In this document: piece after piece, positions 1 to 10,825 of the stretch
Layout: each line of letters begins with the position of its first letter
Position numbering within the stretch: the stretch's first letter is position 1
From: Colocasia esculenta
Lineage: Eukaryota; Streptophyta; Magnoliopsida; Alismatales; Araceae
Direction: 5' to 3'
Assembly (NCBI GenBank): GCA_014218235.1
Contig: CM024766.1
Span: 19,441,346 to 19,505,345 of the forward strand
DNA length: 64,000 nucleotides
Translations under genes and position numbers: made by a program
The notes under the pieces: generated by a model
Databases searched by the model: none
Told to the model about the DNA's origin: nothing
The model's input: the letters and a program-made list of their open reading frames with translations, nothing else

Positions 1-204
1 TGTTTTGCAAATCATTTTAAAAACATTCAGTATTAAGATTGCATGACCTTGAAATGATACTGAATCTTTGAAATTAAACTAAATGCACAATGTTTTTAGT
101 TTCAATGTTTTAATTCTCTCATAAGAAAATAGCATAAGGACTCAAACATTCTGATGAATTTGGGGTTCTAGATAGACAAGTAAGGTTAAGAGATATGACA
201 ATGA

Positions 205-429
205 CTCCCCCTCAACAATTGCATACAAGACTCTTGATACTTGGCGGAGAAATATACTCACGCATAGTGAAAGTGTCCAGACAAGCCTAACTTGTCCTTT
301 CACATTTCACCATTTGATATACCAAATAGTCACTGCAAAGAGGGTCATTTACACTTTATTTTTAGCATGAAATTCATTGCATTTATTGAAAAAACATTTT
401 TGCACTTTTTCAAATTTACTCCCCCTTAA
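205..429 (-). promoter_or_regulatory. two polypurine tracts of Sirevirus B
   Basis: Plus-strand CTCCCCCTC (205-213) and CTCCCCCTTAA (418-429) are purine tracts on the minus (sense) strand. They are candidate plus-strand DNA primers for reverse transcription. Multiple such tracts upstream of the 3' LTR are a known Sirevirus trait. Their spacing of about 213 bp accompanies the tandem repeat around them. Confidence 0.6.
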
Positions 430-613
430 TATGTGCATGGAATAAAAAGACTAGCAAACAATTCACACATGATTATGCACACTATTAGCTTTAAGCATAA
501 CATGACTTTTGGTACTTGGCGGAGTATTTTACTCACGCATAATGATAGTTTCCAAACAAGCATAACTTGTTTTTCCACATGTCATCATTTGATATACCAA
601 GAAGTCAAAGCAG
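230..613 (-). repeat. two copies of a ~110-bp direct repeat, period ~277 bp
   Basis: Copy 1 (about 232-340) and copy 2 (about 509-613) share TACTTGGCGGAG, ACTCACGCATA, AACTTG and CATTTGATATACCAA in the same order with scattered substitutions. They lie in the 3' non-coding zone of Sirevirus B, each near a polypurine tract, so the tract and flank were probably duplicated together. Bases 1-229 and 614-839 hold no gene I can support. Confidence 0.75.
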
Positions 614-839
614 TTAGTATGCACACAGACTCATGGGAACAGTTTAGCATGCATGATAACACAAACATGATTCCACTTGTTATGACACAAAGTTCATTGT
701 TGGGAGTAGCATTGAAACACATTTCTCATTTTTCAGATAGAAATTAAACATTCGTTTCAATTCAGGTAATTCAAAATTGAAATAATAAAGAAGTTTTACC
801 TGAATGGTCTTCATTTCTTTTTCAAAGATTTTACCTGTG

Positions 840-3715
840 TTCTCCAATCATTTCTAGCCTTGCACAGCCAATATCTTGAATCCATTTACAGTGTATGGCT
901 GCAAGACTTCTCAGCTTGTGATCAAGCTGGTTTTGGGACCCACACTTGTTTGGGTCCTGCAATGAAATCAATGTTAGATTGCAACAAAGATTTTGAATCC
1001 AAAATGCTTTTAATTTTTGTATAGATGCATTTCTTTCATTGATAGAACTATGAGCAAAATTAGTTCCAGATTTTCTTTTTGCCTTGATCAATGCATCTAT
1101 ATTTTCATGAAGTTTTCTATTTTTTGGATTTTTAATATGAGCAGAAACAAAATGATTTTGTGCAACATTTCTATGTCTATACACATGGAATTTTTGAACA
1201 TTTTCAGTATGAACATGATGTTTATTCCTATGTGTATGAGCATGTGCATTAGACTGAAATTTCTGAGCATGCACAACAAAATCATTTCTGTACCAACAGT
1301 CCCTAGAAAATATGACCAATTTTATGACAATGGAAGCATTGGACTGATTTGGCATGTTTATTGAAATTTTGATTTCTATTCCAGCAATGTTTGGCAAGAT
1401 GACCAGGTTTATTACAGTGAAAGCAAATGAGAGCATTTTTTACCTGATACTTACCTTGGCATTTGTGCATTTGCTGGAATCTCCTCTTTATGTGAGGAGA
1501 CTTGCCATGAGGGGAAGGAGGTACCTTTTGGTGGCTCTTGGCATGATGTGAATTTGGAACTTGCCTTGGAGCTTTTTGGACTGATGGAGGAAATAGATGA
1601 TTCTTTTGACAGTGGCATTCTCCTTTTTCTCTTTCTGTTTCTGAACAAGAACTTTCACTAGTTTTCCATTAGAGATATCAGGGTTCTTGTTCACAGCAGA
1701 TTTCACAAATGTTATTGTGCTTTTCTTTTCATTTTTCTTAGTTCTAACAGAAGCAAGACTTGTGTTCTTCAATTCATTTTGAATCTTCTGTTTTCAGCTT
1801 TTAATGCAACAACTTCTTTTTCTGAAGTTTGAAGCTTGTTTAGCATGACATCCAAACCATTTTTTCATCTTGTTCTTTTCATTTTCAAATTGAGCAATTT
1901 GTTTTTCCAAGTCAGAAATTTTATTACTCAAATTGCTACATTCATTGTCCAATGGTCTGTCATGGAACAAGCCTTCAATCTTCCTTTTAAGTGACAGTTT
2001 TCTTCAACAAGTTGTTTGCATCTCTCATTTATTTGATGATCATGAGCCATATTAGAGATTTGTTTGTTTAATTGATCATTATCAAATTTGAAATTGTTAT
2101 TGAGATCAATCAATCTTCTTTTTCATTTTCCAGATCAATGACTTTTGATTTCAATAGCTCATGGTTTTCTTTCAATCCATTCAATTTAGTTTCACAGATT
2201 TGGACTTCATCTTCCAAATTCTCTTTTTCAGAATTTAATTTTTCAACTTCATTTTTCAAATTCTCAATTTCTTCTGAAGGATCTTTGTCATTTTTCTGGA
2301 GCAATTCAAGTGTATTTATCAAGTTTTCACTTTCTTTATGGCAACGTTTTAAAGTCTTTTTCAACTCTTTATTTTTAGTGTTCAGTTGTACATTAAGACT
2401 TTGTATCTTTTCACAGAATTTAATCAATTCAGCAGAAGACATACTTTCATCTTCATCAAATCAGAATTAGAATACACAAATGGATCTGGAGTTGATTTAC
2501 CTGACCTTTTAGACCCATTTGAACTCTTGTGTTCTGAAGAGGATGAAGAATGCTCTGAGCTCTTAGACTTTGCTGTGAGAGCCATAGTTTTCTGAGTTCT
2601 TTTTGCTCCTTTTCTTTGTGAGTTCTTTCCATCACTTCTGTTAGCCATGAAGCATAACTCCTCATTTGCTGAACTTGAGGAGTTCTCTTCACCATCCTCA
2701 CTTTGGTCTTCATCTGACCAAGTTGCAATCATGGCTTTGTCTTCTTCAATTGTTGTTCTTCTCATATTTGTCCTTTTTGATCTCAGGACACTCACCTTTC
2801 ATGTGTCCTTTCTTGTGGTACCTGTAGCAAACAATATCTTCATCAGTTTTTGATTTCTGCTATCATTACAATTTGAAGAAGAAACATTCCTTTTATTAGA
2901 AGAATATTGCTTCTTTTCATTGAATCTTCTTCTTCTTGATTTTAAAATTTTTCTGAATTGTCTAGTCATGATGTCAAGTTCATCTTCATTAAACTCAGAC
3001 TCATCAGAACTTGATGTTTCTTGATTTTTCTCTTTGATGCTTGATGAAGCCTTAAGTGCTACTGGTTTAGCTTTAAGCATGTGTTCTTCATTTCTCTTCA
3101 GATTTATTTCATAAGTCATTAAAGATCCTATGAGTTCATCCAAGGAGATTTTGGATAAATCTTTAGAATCTTCAATCACTGTAGCCTTTGTGTGCCAAAC
3201 AGATGATAGAGAGCGCAAGGTTTTTCTTACCAGATCAGCATCAGTGTATTCCTTACCTAATGCCTTCAGTCCATTGACAATTATCATAAACCTAGCAAAC
3301 ATTTCAGAAATTGATTCATCAGATTTCATCATAAACAATTCATATTCAGAAACAAGTATGTTTGCTTTGATTTCCCTAACTTGAGATGTTCCCTCATACA
3401 TCAATTCAAGTTTATCCCACATTTCTTTAGCAGATTTACACATGGATATTCATGAATATTCTTTAGGGTGGACTGCACACTGAAGCATGTTCATGGCACT
3501 GTAATTAAGAGTAGCTTTCCTAATCTGCTCTCTAGTCCAATTTTCCTCATCTCCCTGATTTTCATAAGGACCCACTTCAACTATCCTGCAGATTTCATAG
3601 TTTGAGCCCTAAGAAAAACTTGCATGTGATTTTTCCAGTATGAATAATCAGACCCATCAAAATATGGTGGTCTATTAATGGAATGGCCTTCAGCTACAAA
3701 TCCTCGAGAATCCAT
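840..3715 (-). pseudogene. gag: Sirevirus B gag (capsid/nucleocapsid), broken
   Basis: The ATG at 3713-3715 opens a protein beginning MDSRGF, in the same relation to the PBS as the gag starts of A and Y. Within 3443-2799 it shows the copia gag core (KEMWDKLELMYEGT, then LVRKTLRSL, then LIGSLMTYEINLKR). Near 2800 is a degraded zinc knuckle whose second Cys is Tyr. Next come acidic/Ser-rich and long coiled-coil segments (2795-1928). Near 1425-1310 are two further CX2CX4HX4C-type knuckles (CFHCNKPGHLAKHC is intact; the next is split by a frame change). A His-rich tail ends near 840 with residues resembling the start of the copia protease. Several frame breaks and stops (around 2795, 2110, 1900, 1770 and 1310) make this a pseudogene. 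Gag would package element RNA in cytoplasmic particles. Confidence 0.8.
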
Positions 3716-3813
3716 CAATTAGAATGAGATGGTGAAAGAGCAAGCAAACAATTCAAGCAATTAACACAGAGATCAAACAGAAGCAATCAAATCAGATCAG
3801 AGATAGACATTAA

Positions 3814-3828
3814 CCCTCTCTGATACCA
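3814..3828 (-). other. primer binding site, initiator tRNA-Met (Sirevirus B)
   Basis: The minus strand reads TGGTATCAGAGAGGG two bases inside the LTR edge at 3831. TGGTATCAGAG is the standard plant LTR element complement of the initiator Met tRNA 3' end. It fixes the orientation of B and the LTR boundary. Confidence 0.9.
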
Positions 3829-4158
3829 ATTGTTGGGGATCGGATGGGTGGAAGGATCAGATCTAGAAGGGGGGTTGAATAGATCTAATGCTAATTAACG
3901 CGGAAGCTTAAGCAATTAAAAATTACTTCTAATCAGAGATCAAATCACCCAAACAATTTACTGATCTGAAGTGTGATTTGTGTGTGTGAGCAAATCAATT
4001 AGTAGTGTGAACGAAATCCCTATGCATGCATCTAGCGAGATACAAAGGCAAACCACAATTCAAACCAATGCACAGAGGATTTTTAGGTGGTTCGGAAATC
4101 ACCTCCAGTGACTCCTACGTCCACCCCTCACATAGTGAGGCCACACTACTCAAAAACC

Positions 4159-4407
4159 TTGAGTACAACTCACACAGGAGCACGACGACACCAAACACCC
4201 TTGAGCACGACGACTCAAGAAACACCTGGAGCATGACGACTCCAAACACCCTTGAGCACGACGACTCAAGAAACACCTGGAGCACAACGACTCCAAACTG
4301 AGCACGATGGCTCAAACAACAACCGGAGTACGACGACTCCAAATTGAGCACGACGGCTCAAACCACACAGTGAGTGCGACGACTCACAAACTGAGCTCGA
4401 CGGCTCA
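4159..4407 (-). repeat. array of ~11 mini-hairpins with co-varying stems
   Basis: Units include CTTGAG-CACGACGA-CTCAAG (4200-4219 and 4251-4270), TGGAG-CATGACGA-CTCCA (4227-4244), TGGAG-CACAACGA-CTCCA (4278-4295), TGAGC-ACGATG-GCTCA (4299-4314), GGAGT-ACGACG-ACTCC (4325-4340), TTGAGC-ACGACG-GCTCAA (4344-4361), GTGAGT-GCGACG-ACTCAC (4370-4387) and TGAGC-TCGACG-GCTCA (4392-4407). Stems change on both sides while loops stay close to CGACG. The unit at 4177-4192 has lost pairing. On the map it lies between the TATA box and the PBS side of the LTR, so it is probably transcribed. Confidence 0.85.
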
Positions 4408-4906
4408 CAGTACAAAAGCTAGATCAAACACAAAAGGATCAGATCCTCTAGCTATGATCTAATTCAAAACAGATTCATACACAAAAATTTGTGCAGAACT
4501 TCATGCACAAATCTCACAGACGAAATAAAGAAGAACAAACTCTGAGATGAGGGAAATGGATGTAGAAAGAGTGTTCTTCAATGAAGAGGCCTTGAAGACG
4601 CTTCAATTGAAGAGCTTTGATGGAAATCGATGGAGAATCTCCTCAATTGGCAATGCTCTACTTTGATGGCATCTGAAATGCCAGAAATCCTTCTTCTCCT
4701 GCGCCTCTTCAGTTGGATCTGCTCCCTTGCCTTGCACAGAAAGCTTCTCTCCAAGGATTCCCCTTGATTCCCTTGTCCTTCCTCTTGAAAGGATGGCTTG
4801 TAGCTTCTGGAGATGGAGACAGATCTGGAAAACCCCCTTTGGCCGCCAAAAGGCTTCTTCTGGAAGTGTATGGGCTCTCTTGCCTTTGGGGTACAAGGAA
4901 CATGGG

Positions 4907-4914
4907 TATTTATA
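4907..4914 (-). promoter_or_regulatory. TATA box of Sirevirus B LTR
   Basis: The minus strand reads GGCTATAAATACCC, a strong match to the plant TATAAATA consensus, 721 bp into the LTR. It would place transcription start near 4880 and divide U3 from R. Confidence 0.65.
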
Positions 4915-5031
4915 GCCCCATAAGTCCATAAAGTGCTTTGGGGTGCATGGGCACGGAACCCTAGGTCAAATCCCTTAAATCCCAAGCATCCACGTGTACA
5001 GAGAAATTCACGATTTTGACTTTTAGCCGGA

Positions 5032-5244
5032 GTGTGTCGACCTGCCCTAATCTAGTGTCGACCTGCTGTCCCATTTCTGCAAACTGGTCTGCTGGAAACT
5101 GGGTCTAGTGTCGACCTGCCCTGAGCTAGTGTCGACCTGCCCTTCTGGAATCTGGGACTAGTGTCGACCTGCTTTGAGCTAGTGTCGACCTGCCCTTCTG
5201 GAATTTGGGACTAGTGTCGACCTGCTTTGATCTATTGTCGACAC
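5032..5244. repeat. GTGTCGACCTGC array in the B LTR (U3)
   Basis: About eight copies of (A/T)GTGTCGACCTGC, mostly followed by CCT or TTTGA and CTAG, in units of about 25-50 bp. Each carries the palindrome GTCGAC. The array lies upstream of the TATA box in element orientation, where enhancer repeats would be expected. Confidence 0.8.
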
Positions 5245-5385
5245 TACCAAGACAAAAATGTGTGAACCTAAAAATTTAACACATAAACCATTAGTACAAG
5301 ATATTATCATTAAAATATGAGATATTAAACATCAAAAACATGTTGTTTAAGCATTATTGTGATATGTATAAAATGTATAACATGT

Positions 5386-5562
5386 TCAACATATCATCAT
5401 CAAAAGCACAACATGTCATCATTAAAATCACAACTTGTCATCATTAAATTCACAACATGTCATCATTAAAATCACAACATGTCATCATTAAAATCATATT
5501 ATCTCATCATTAAAATCACAATATGTCATCATCAATATCACAATATGTCATCATCAAAATCA
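5386..5562. repeat. ~22-bp tandem repeat, ACATGTCATCATTAAAATCA type
   Basis: About eight head-to-tail copies with few substitutions (CATGTCATCATTAAAATCAC and close variants), AT-rich, at the outer (U3) end of the B LTR. Confidence 0.85.
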
Positions 5563-5635
5563 AGGTATGAGTGATGTTCATTAGATATCATTAAATTACA
5601 ACTTTAGGAAGTTCCAAAACACACTCAACCCAACA

Positions 5636-6059
5636 GAACCGTACTGGGGTTTGTTCCAGGAGGTTTACTCTGAACCTGTAAAAGAAGTAGGTTTGCTTCT
5701 GAGCCTAGAAAAGAAGTGGGCTGCCTTCTTGCCCGGGAAAGAGAAGAAGACCTGGTGGGGTATCCAGGGTGTTGTAGTGTCCTTGAGGGGGACTGTACCT
5801 TCGGTTAGTGAAATCCCAAGAGTTTGTTTGGGGACTGGATGTAGGACTTCCATGTGGGAAGGGCCGAACCAGGATAAATCTCCTGTGTCCTTTGTGTGAT
5901 TGTTCTTTTGCTTCCGCACTGCTACTCCTTATCACACTAAACTAACCAAACCTTCAAGTATTAATTTCTGTGTTTAAGTTTCTATTTCAGATTGCAGAAA
6001 AACCTATTCACCCCCCCCCCCCTCTAGGCTACCTTGCTGCCATACCAAAAGGGCCAACA
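5636..6059 (+). repeat. 5' LTR of A, 3' portion only
   Basis: Matches 9986-10409 of the 3' LTR with about 2% substitutions plus C-run length changes, and ends GGGCCAACA. Its upstream part is cut by Sirevirus B at 5635. The end carries the CCCC-CTCTAGGCT signature. Confidence 0.92.
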
Positions 6060-6061
6060 AG

Positions 6062-6073
6062 TGGTATCAAAGC
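6062..6073 (+). other. primer binding site of A (initiator tRNA-Met)
   Basis: TGGTATCAAAGC two bases after the LTR end at 6059; it is one base off the common TGGTATCAGAGC form. Confidence 0.85.
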
Positions 6074-6121
6074 GGGTCTCTGAACTTTCAAGAAGATCCA
6101 ACGATCTTAGAGCAAAGATCC

Positions 6122-7922
6122 ATGGCAGCTCAAGGATATGCTGAAGGCCAATCAGTCACCAGACCTCCATTCTTTCATGGAGAGGACTACCAATACTGGA
6201 AGATGAGGACGAATGCTTCATTCGAGGCACAGACTTTGATCTGTGGCAGGTAATCGAGGTAGGTGATTATGTTATTGTTCCTATTCCAGGCACTACTGCC
6301 ATTACATCAGTAGATAAAAGTAAATTATCTTTAAACTTTAAAGCTAAAAACTATTTATGTTGCGCTTTATCTAAGAAAGAATTCAGTAGAGTGTCTGCAT
6401 GCAAATCAGCCAAAGATATATGGGATAAACTGCAGGTAACTTATGAAGGAACAGATAAAGTGAAGCAAACTAGGATGGATATTCTAGTATCTCAATATGA
6501 ACAATTTAAAATGCTTCCTCATGAAGACATTACTACTATGTATAATCGTTTTTCAACCATAGTAGCAAGTTTAAGCTCTCTAGGTAAAAATCTTTCTGAT
6601 GAAGAAAATGTTAGAAAAATACTTAGGTCCTTAACTATATCATGGACACCTAAGGTAACTGCCATTGAAGAAGCTCACGATTTAACCAAATTATCGATCG
6701 ATAATTTGATAGGTTCTCTCATGGCACATGAAATAAATATGGAGTGATTATCTGAAAGCTCATCTAAAATAAAATGCACTAACGCTCTTAAAACTGTAGC
6801 AGCTCCTTCTGGCTCTTCTTCTAGTTCTCAACATGCAGATTCTGAAGACAACAATGTTGATGAAGTTTTGTCCAAGCTCCAGAAGCTTTTGCAGAAGAAG
6901 AAGAAAAACGGATCGAGAAGGATCCAAAAGAAAGAAAGAAAAGAAAAAGAACCAGCGTGCTATGAATGCAGGAAACCTGGACATCTAAGACCAGATTGTC
7001 CAAGGCTCAGAAAGACTGGTCAAACCGTAAAGCACAAGAAGCAGCATAAGAAATTTAAGAGAAAAGCCATGGCAGCTACTTGGGAAAATGATGAGGCCTC
7101 AAACTCAGAATCATCAAGCTCATCAAGCTCAGGATCAGAAAATGAGCAGGTAAATCTAGCCCTCATGGTGGGACTAGATGAGGTACTCTCTGAACCCTCA
7201 TTAAATTCATGCACAGATTCAGGGTCAGAATCAGAAGACTTAGAAGAAGTCGTAAATGAACTATATAATAAGCATAAGGTTGTTGTAAAAGAACTAAAAA
7301 ATCTCAAGAGCAACCTTACCTGTTTAGAAAACACCAATTCTGATCTTAAGTTAGAATTGGAAAAGTTAGAAGAGCAGTTAAAAGAATACAAGGATAATAA
7401 CTCTCTTCAAAATGAAAAGTTAAAAAGAAAGGAGGATGAGAAGTTAGAGCTAGTAGGAAAATTAAAAACTCTAACTGAAGAAAACGTATATTTAAAAGAA
7501 TCGGTTAGGAAATTAACTAAAGGAAAAACATCTCTAGCCCTATGCTTAAAAGGATCAAAATCTGGAAATGACAAACAAGGTCTTGGTTATACACCTCCAG
7601 AAAAAGGAAAACAAGTAATAAACTCAGGAAAATATCCTTTACCAAAATTTGTAAAAGAAACCAAAATGCCTCAGAGAAAGGAACCTGAAACAACCAAGCT
7701 TTATCAAAAGAAAAAGTTTCAAAGAATTATGTTCCAATCATGCATCACAAAGGCAATAAGAACTACAAAACAAATTATATTCATTGCTGCTCTCATTGCA
7801 ATAAACTAGGACACACTATAAACACCTGCACAACCAAGCACTTAGTTTGGATTCCGAAAGGATACTTTCATGCCTCTAACCATCAAGGACCCAAAAAGTT
7901 TTGGGTACCTACATCTGAATGA
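6122..7922 (+). pseudogene. gag: Sirevirus A gag, broken
   Basis: The ATG at 6122 starts MAAQGYAEGQSVTRPPFF, followed by the copia gag domain (KDIWDKLQVTYEGT, NVRKILRSL, LIGSLMAHEINM; about 6240-6745). Next come a Lys-rich stretch, zinc knuckle CYECRKPGHLRPDC (near 6958-7000), an acidic/Ser-rich linker and a coiled coil (about 7230-7540). A second knuckle CSHCNKLGHTINTC (near 7789-7830) precedes GPKKFWVPTSE. Breaks: a frame change near 6211, TGA at 6745-6747 and a frame change near 7715 in an A-rich run. The C-terminus is nearly the same as that of Z, so A and Z belong to one lineage. Its job would be particle assembly and RNA binding. Confidence 0.88.
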
Positions 7923-7990
7923 GTTGTTTGCAGGGAAGCCTTGGAGCATCAAAAACAAAGGGTGCTCAAGGCAGTGATAGAGCCTCTCAT

Positions 7991-8226
7991 TAAGGGGGAG
8001 CTCTGATTAAGGGGGAGTAAAGAGTAAAGGGGAGAAAAGTTTGAACCTCTCTATGGTAAGAAACTCTCTCAAAATGAAGGAGATACACGGTAAGATCTTT
8101 TTGGATTATTGACAAAAAGTGGGAGAGTAAGTATGCTCTATGAATTTTCTGCTTAAATTTTCAGCTTAAATTTTTTATCATTCAGAAAATTCGCATAAAT
8201 TTTGTCATCACCAAAAAGGGGGAGAT
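7991..8226 (+). promoter_or_regulatory. polypurine tracts of A
   Basis: TAAGGGGGAG (7991), AAGGGGGAGTAAAGAG (about 8009) and AAAGGGGAGAAAAG (8026) cluster right after gag. AAAAAGGGGGAGA (8213-8225) abuts the 3' LTR and is the likely functional tract. The stretch between them is non-coding. Confidence 0.8.
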
Positions 8227-8526
8227 TGTTGAACCACTCTATGGTTATCTGTGATCTTGGTATTTTGGTGATAACAAAATATATGATGCATTTAGATGAT
8301 AATAAAAAATAGGTACTCATAAATATTTTTGCTTCATCTGTGTTGCATCAATCCCTTTAACAGATGATGAGTCTTATGAATATTTTTGTTTCATCTGTGT
8401 CGCATCAATCTCATAGCAAAATGCTGAGTCTCACATTGATGCAATATGGCGCACTAAAATGATAAAGTCGATGTCTAACTCATATACATCGATTTCTGTT
8501 TAAAGTGCCAAAGTAACAAGCGCTAC

Positions 8527-9260
8527 AACGATTTGCTAAGAAGTCGATGCCATAACGATTTCATAAGTGTTCGCAACGATTTCTTCTGTAAGCGCAACGA
8601 TTTGCTAAGAAGTCGATGCCATAACGATTTCATAAGTGTTCGCAACGATTTCTTCTGTAAGCGCAACGATTTGCTAAGAAGTCGATGCCATAACGATTTG
8701 ATAAGTGGCCATAAGGATTTCTTCTTTGAGCGCATTGATTTGATAAGAAGTCATTCCCATAACGATTCCTTAAGTGACCGAAATGATTTGTTAAGAAGCC
8801 GATACCATAACGATTTCATAAGTGTTCGCAACGATTTCTTCTGTAAGCGCAACGATTTGCTAAGAAGTCGATGCCATAACGATTTGATAAGTGGCCATAA
8901 CGATTTCTTCTTTGAGCGCATTGATTTGATAAGAAGTCATTCCCATAACGATTCCTTAAGTGACCGAAATGATTTGTTAAGAAGTCGATACCATAATGAT
9001 TTCATAAGTGATCACATCGATTTCTTCAAGTGATCACAACGATTTGCTTTCATAACGATTTGATAAGAGATCACATCGACTCCTTAAGAATTCATAACGA
9101 TTTGTTAAGAAATCGATCTCATAACGATTTCATAAGTTTGCACATCGATTTCTTCAGAAGATCATAACGATTTGCTTGCATAACGATTTCATAAATAATC
9201 ACATCGATTTCTTTATAAATGAGCAACGACTCTTCACATAACGATTTCATAAGTCATGCT
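8527..9260. repeat. AACGATTT word array in A LTR
   Basis: Roughly 25 copies of AACGATTT or near variants every 20-35 bp, interleaved with AAGAAGTCGATGCC and CATAAGTG. Blocks of about 66 bp (8530-8660) and about 190 bp (from about 8660 to 9000) are themselves duplicated. The array lies in U3 upstream of the TATA box. The LTR of Z has the reverse complement type (AAATCGTT) at 13548-14230. Confidence 0.85.
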
Positions 9261-9615
9261 CATAAAGATTTCTTCATAGATTCTGATCAAACTCAGATTG
9301 CCTTTATATTTCAAATATGCTTGGCGCTTAAATGAAAAGTCAAATATCTTCTGACAGAAAAAGTTGTATGCATATTTCAGAGTCTTGTCAAATAGATATG
9401 AACTACTATTTTCAGCATGTTAGCAGAAACACAGTGATATGCACAGTTTATCATAAAACACTCTTCTATGCTAACACTCTCTTCTATGCTTACAGACCTC
9501 GAAGACCACAAGAGTGTGATTAAGACAAATGAAGAGAAGATAAGCAACGGTCAGAACTCCAACGGATCCAAAACTCAAATGGCTATCTCTTCAATGGATC
9601 TGTTCAAAGAATCCT

Positions 9616-9623
9616 TATATAAA
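9616..9623 (+). promoter_or_regulatory. TATA box of A 3' LTR
   Basis: CTTATATAAAAG, 1389 bp into the LTR, below the repeat array. It is the best promoter match in this LTR. Confidence 0.55.
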
Positions 9624-10825
9624 AGATGAAGCATGGCTGAAGAAAAAGTGAGAGCCTTTTCCTGAACATCTTTGAAAGAGTGTACAACTATGAGAAGAAC
9701 CTCAACGACACATACACTCAAAGAAAGAGAGAAAGAGCCTGAGCCCAGCAGAAGCATTCAAGCTTTCAAGCATCCAAGCGTTCAAGCATTCAAGCACTAT
9801 TGCTTTCTTTTCTCTCTTCTGTTTTCTCTCTGAGCTCATTGTATATCTGGGGAGAGTCTGGGACTGTGAGCTTTACACAAGTGTTAATCTTGTAAAGCTT
9901 CTCAGTCTGATCTTTCTAAGAAAGATCTGAGTCCAGTTGTAGGACTGTATACAGTGTGTAACCAAGCTGGGGGTTTAAGTCTAGCAGAACCGCACTGGGG
10001 TTTGTTCCAGGAGGTTTACTTCTGAACCTGTAAAAGAAGTAGGTTTGCTTCTGAGCCTAGAAAAGATGTGGGCTGCCTTCTTGCCCGGGAAAGAGAAGAA
10101 GACCTGGTGGGGTATCCAGAGTGTTGTAGTGTCCTTGAGAGGGACTGTACCTTCGGTTAGTGAAATCCCAAGAGTTTGCTTGGGGACTGGACGTAGGACT
10201 TCCATGTGGGAAGGGCCGAACCAGGATAAATCTCCTGTGTCCTTTGTGTGATTGTTCTTTTGCTTCCGCACTGCTACTCCTTATCACACTAAACTAACCA
10301 AACCTTTAAGTATTAATTTATGTGTTTAAGTTTCTATTTCAGATTGCAGAAAAACCTATTCACCCCCCCCCCTCTAGGCTACCTTGCTGCCATACCAAAA
10401 GGGCCAACAATATGTGCAACTGTGTACTGAATGCCAAATTAATGACATGCACAATTTCTCTTCCTGTTCCATTGCTCTATGCATGTGTTATCTTTTTGAA
10501 TGTTGTCAAAAGGAGGAGAACATCAATTGTGGTCAAATTGAAAATTTTGTCATCATAAAAAACGGGGAGAATGTTGAGTTCTCATATGAAAAATCCTTAT
10601 GAGAATGCTAAGCTAAATGACATATCCTTGTTTTTTATTATGACAAAATCATGGACCAAAATTGATGCATGACAAATGTGTAAACCATGATGACAATGAC
10701 AAGTGGATGCAAATGATACACATACTTTGATTGATGATAAATATGTTGATTATGTCTCACTGCTGCTTCAAGCCCTTGTACCACAACAAGAGAAAAAGAA
10801 TAAGAAAAGCATAAATAGAGAGCAC

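Larger units (their letters stand above)
1..5635 (-). mobile_element. Sirevirus B, minus strand, partial (runs off left edge)
   Basis: Ty1/copia element read right to left: 5' LTR (3831-5635), initiator-Met primer site, gag (3715 to about 840), then a 3' non-coding zone with polypurine tracts. Its 3' LTR lies outside the window. The reading goes from gag to the first residues of a protease-like segment and then straight into the 3' non-coding zone, so integrase, RT and RNase H are absent and the copy is non-autonomous. It sits in the 5' LTR of element A: homology to A's 3' LTR starts immediately at 5636. Sirevirus assignment rests on the repeated polypurine tracts, long coiled-coil gag and PBS. 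Confidence 0.85.
3831..5635 (-). repeat. 5' LTR of Sirevirus B (1805 bp)
   Basis: On the minus strand it starts TGTTGGGTTGAG (5635) and ends CCCCAACA (3831), with the short CCCCCCTTCTAG stretch typical of Sirevirus LTR ends. The PBS is adjacent. Homology to A's LTR begins directly after 5635. It contains a TATA box and three internal repeat arrays (4159-4407, 5032-5244, 5386-5562). Small ORFs in it on both strands have no support as genes. Confidence 0.9.
5636..10409 (+). mobile_element. Sirevirus A, gag-only, plus strand
   Basis: Partial 5' LTR (5636-6059), PBS, gag (6122-7922), polypurine tracts (7991-8226) and a complete 3' LTR (8227-10409). The purine tracts begin about 70 bp after the gag stop, so pol is absent: this is a non-autonomous derivative. 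The left part of the 5' LTR was displaced off-window by the insertion of B. The 424 bp shared by the two LTRs differ at about ten positions, so A is moderately young. Confidence 0.9.
8227..10409 (+). repeat. 3' LTR of A (2183 bp)
   Basis: Starts TGTTGAACC directly after the purine tract and ends GGGCCAACA, like the 5' LTR. It contains an AACGATTT repeat block, a TATA box at 9616 and the C-run near 10361. ORFs inside it (for example 8533-9033) are repeat artefacts. Confidence 0.92.

Noticed and set aside
6001..6014. Long C-runs at LTR ends as sequencing artefacts
   Set aside because: They occur at the same place in A (both LTRs), X, Y, B and Z and are a regular Sirevirus LTR-end feature, although exact run lengths may be unreliable.
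8533..9033. 166-codon ORF with a repeated LRSRCHNDFISVRNDFFC pattern
   Set aside because: It is a translation of the AACGATTT array in the A LTR; the repeat length happens to preserve the frame.
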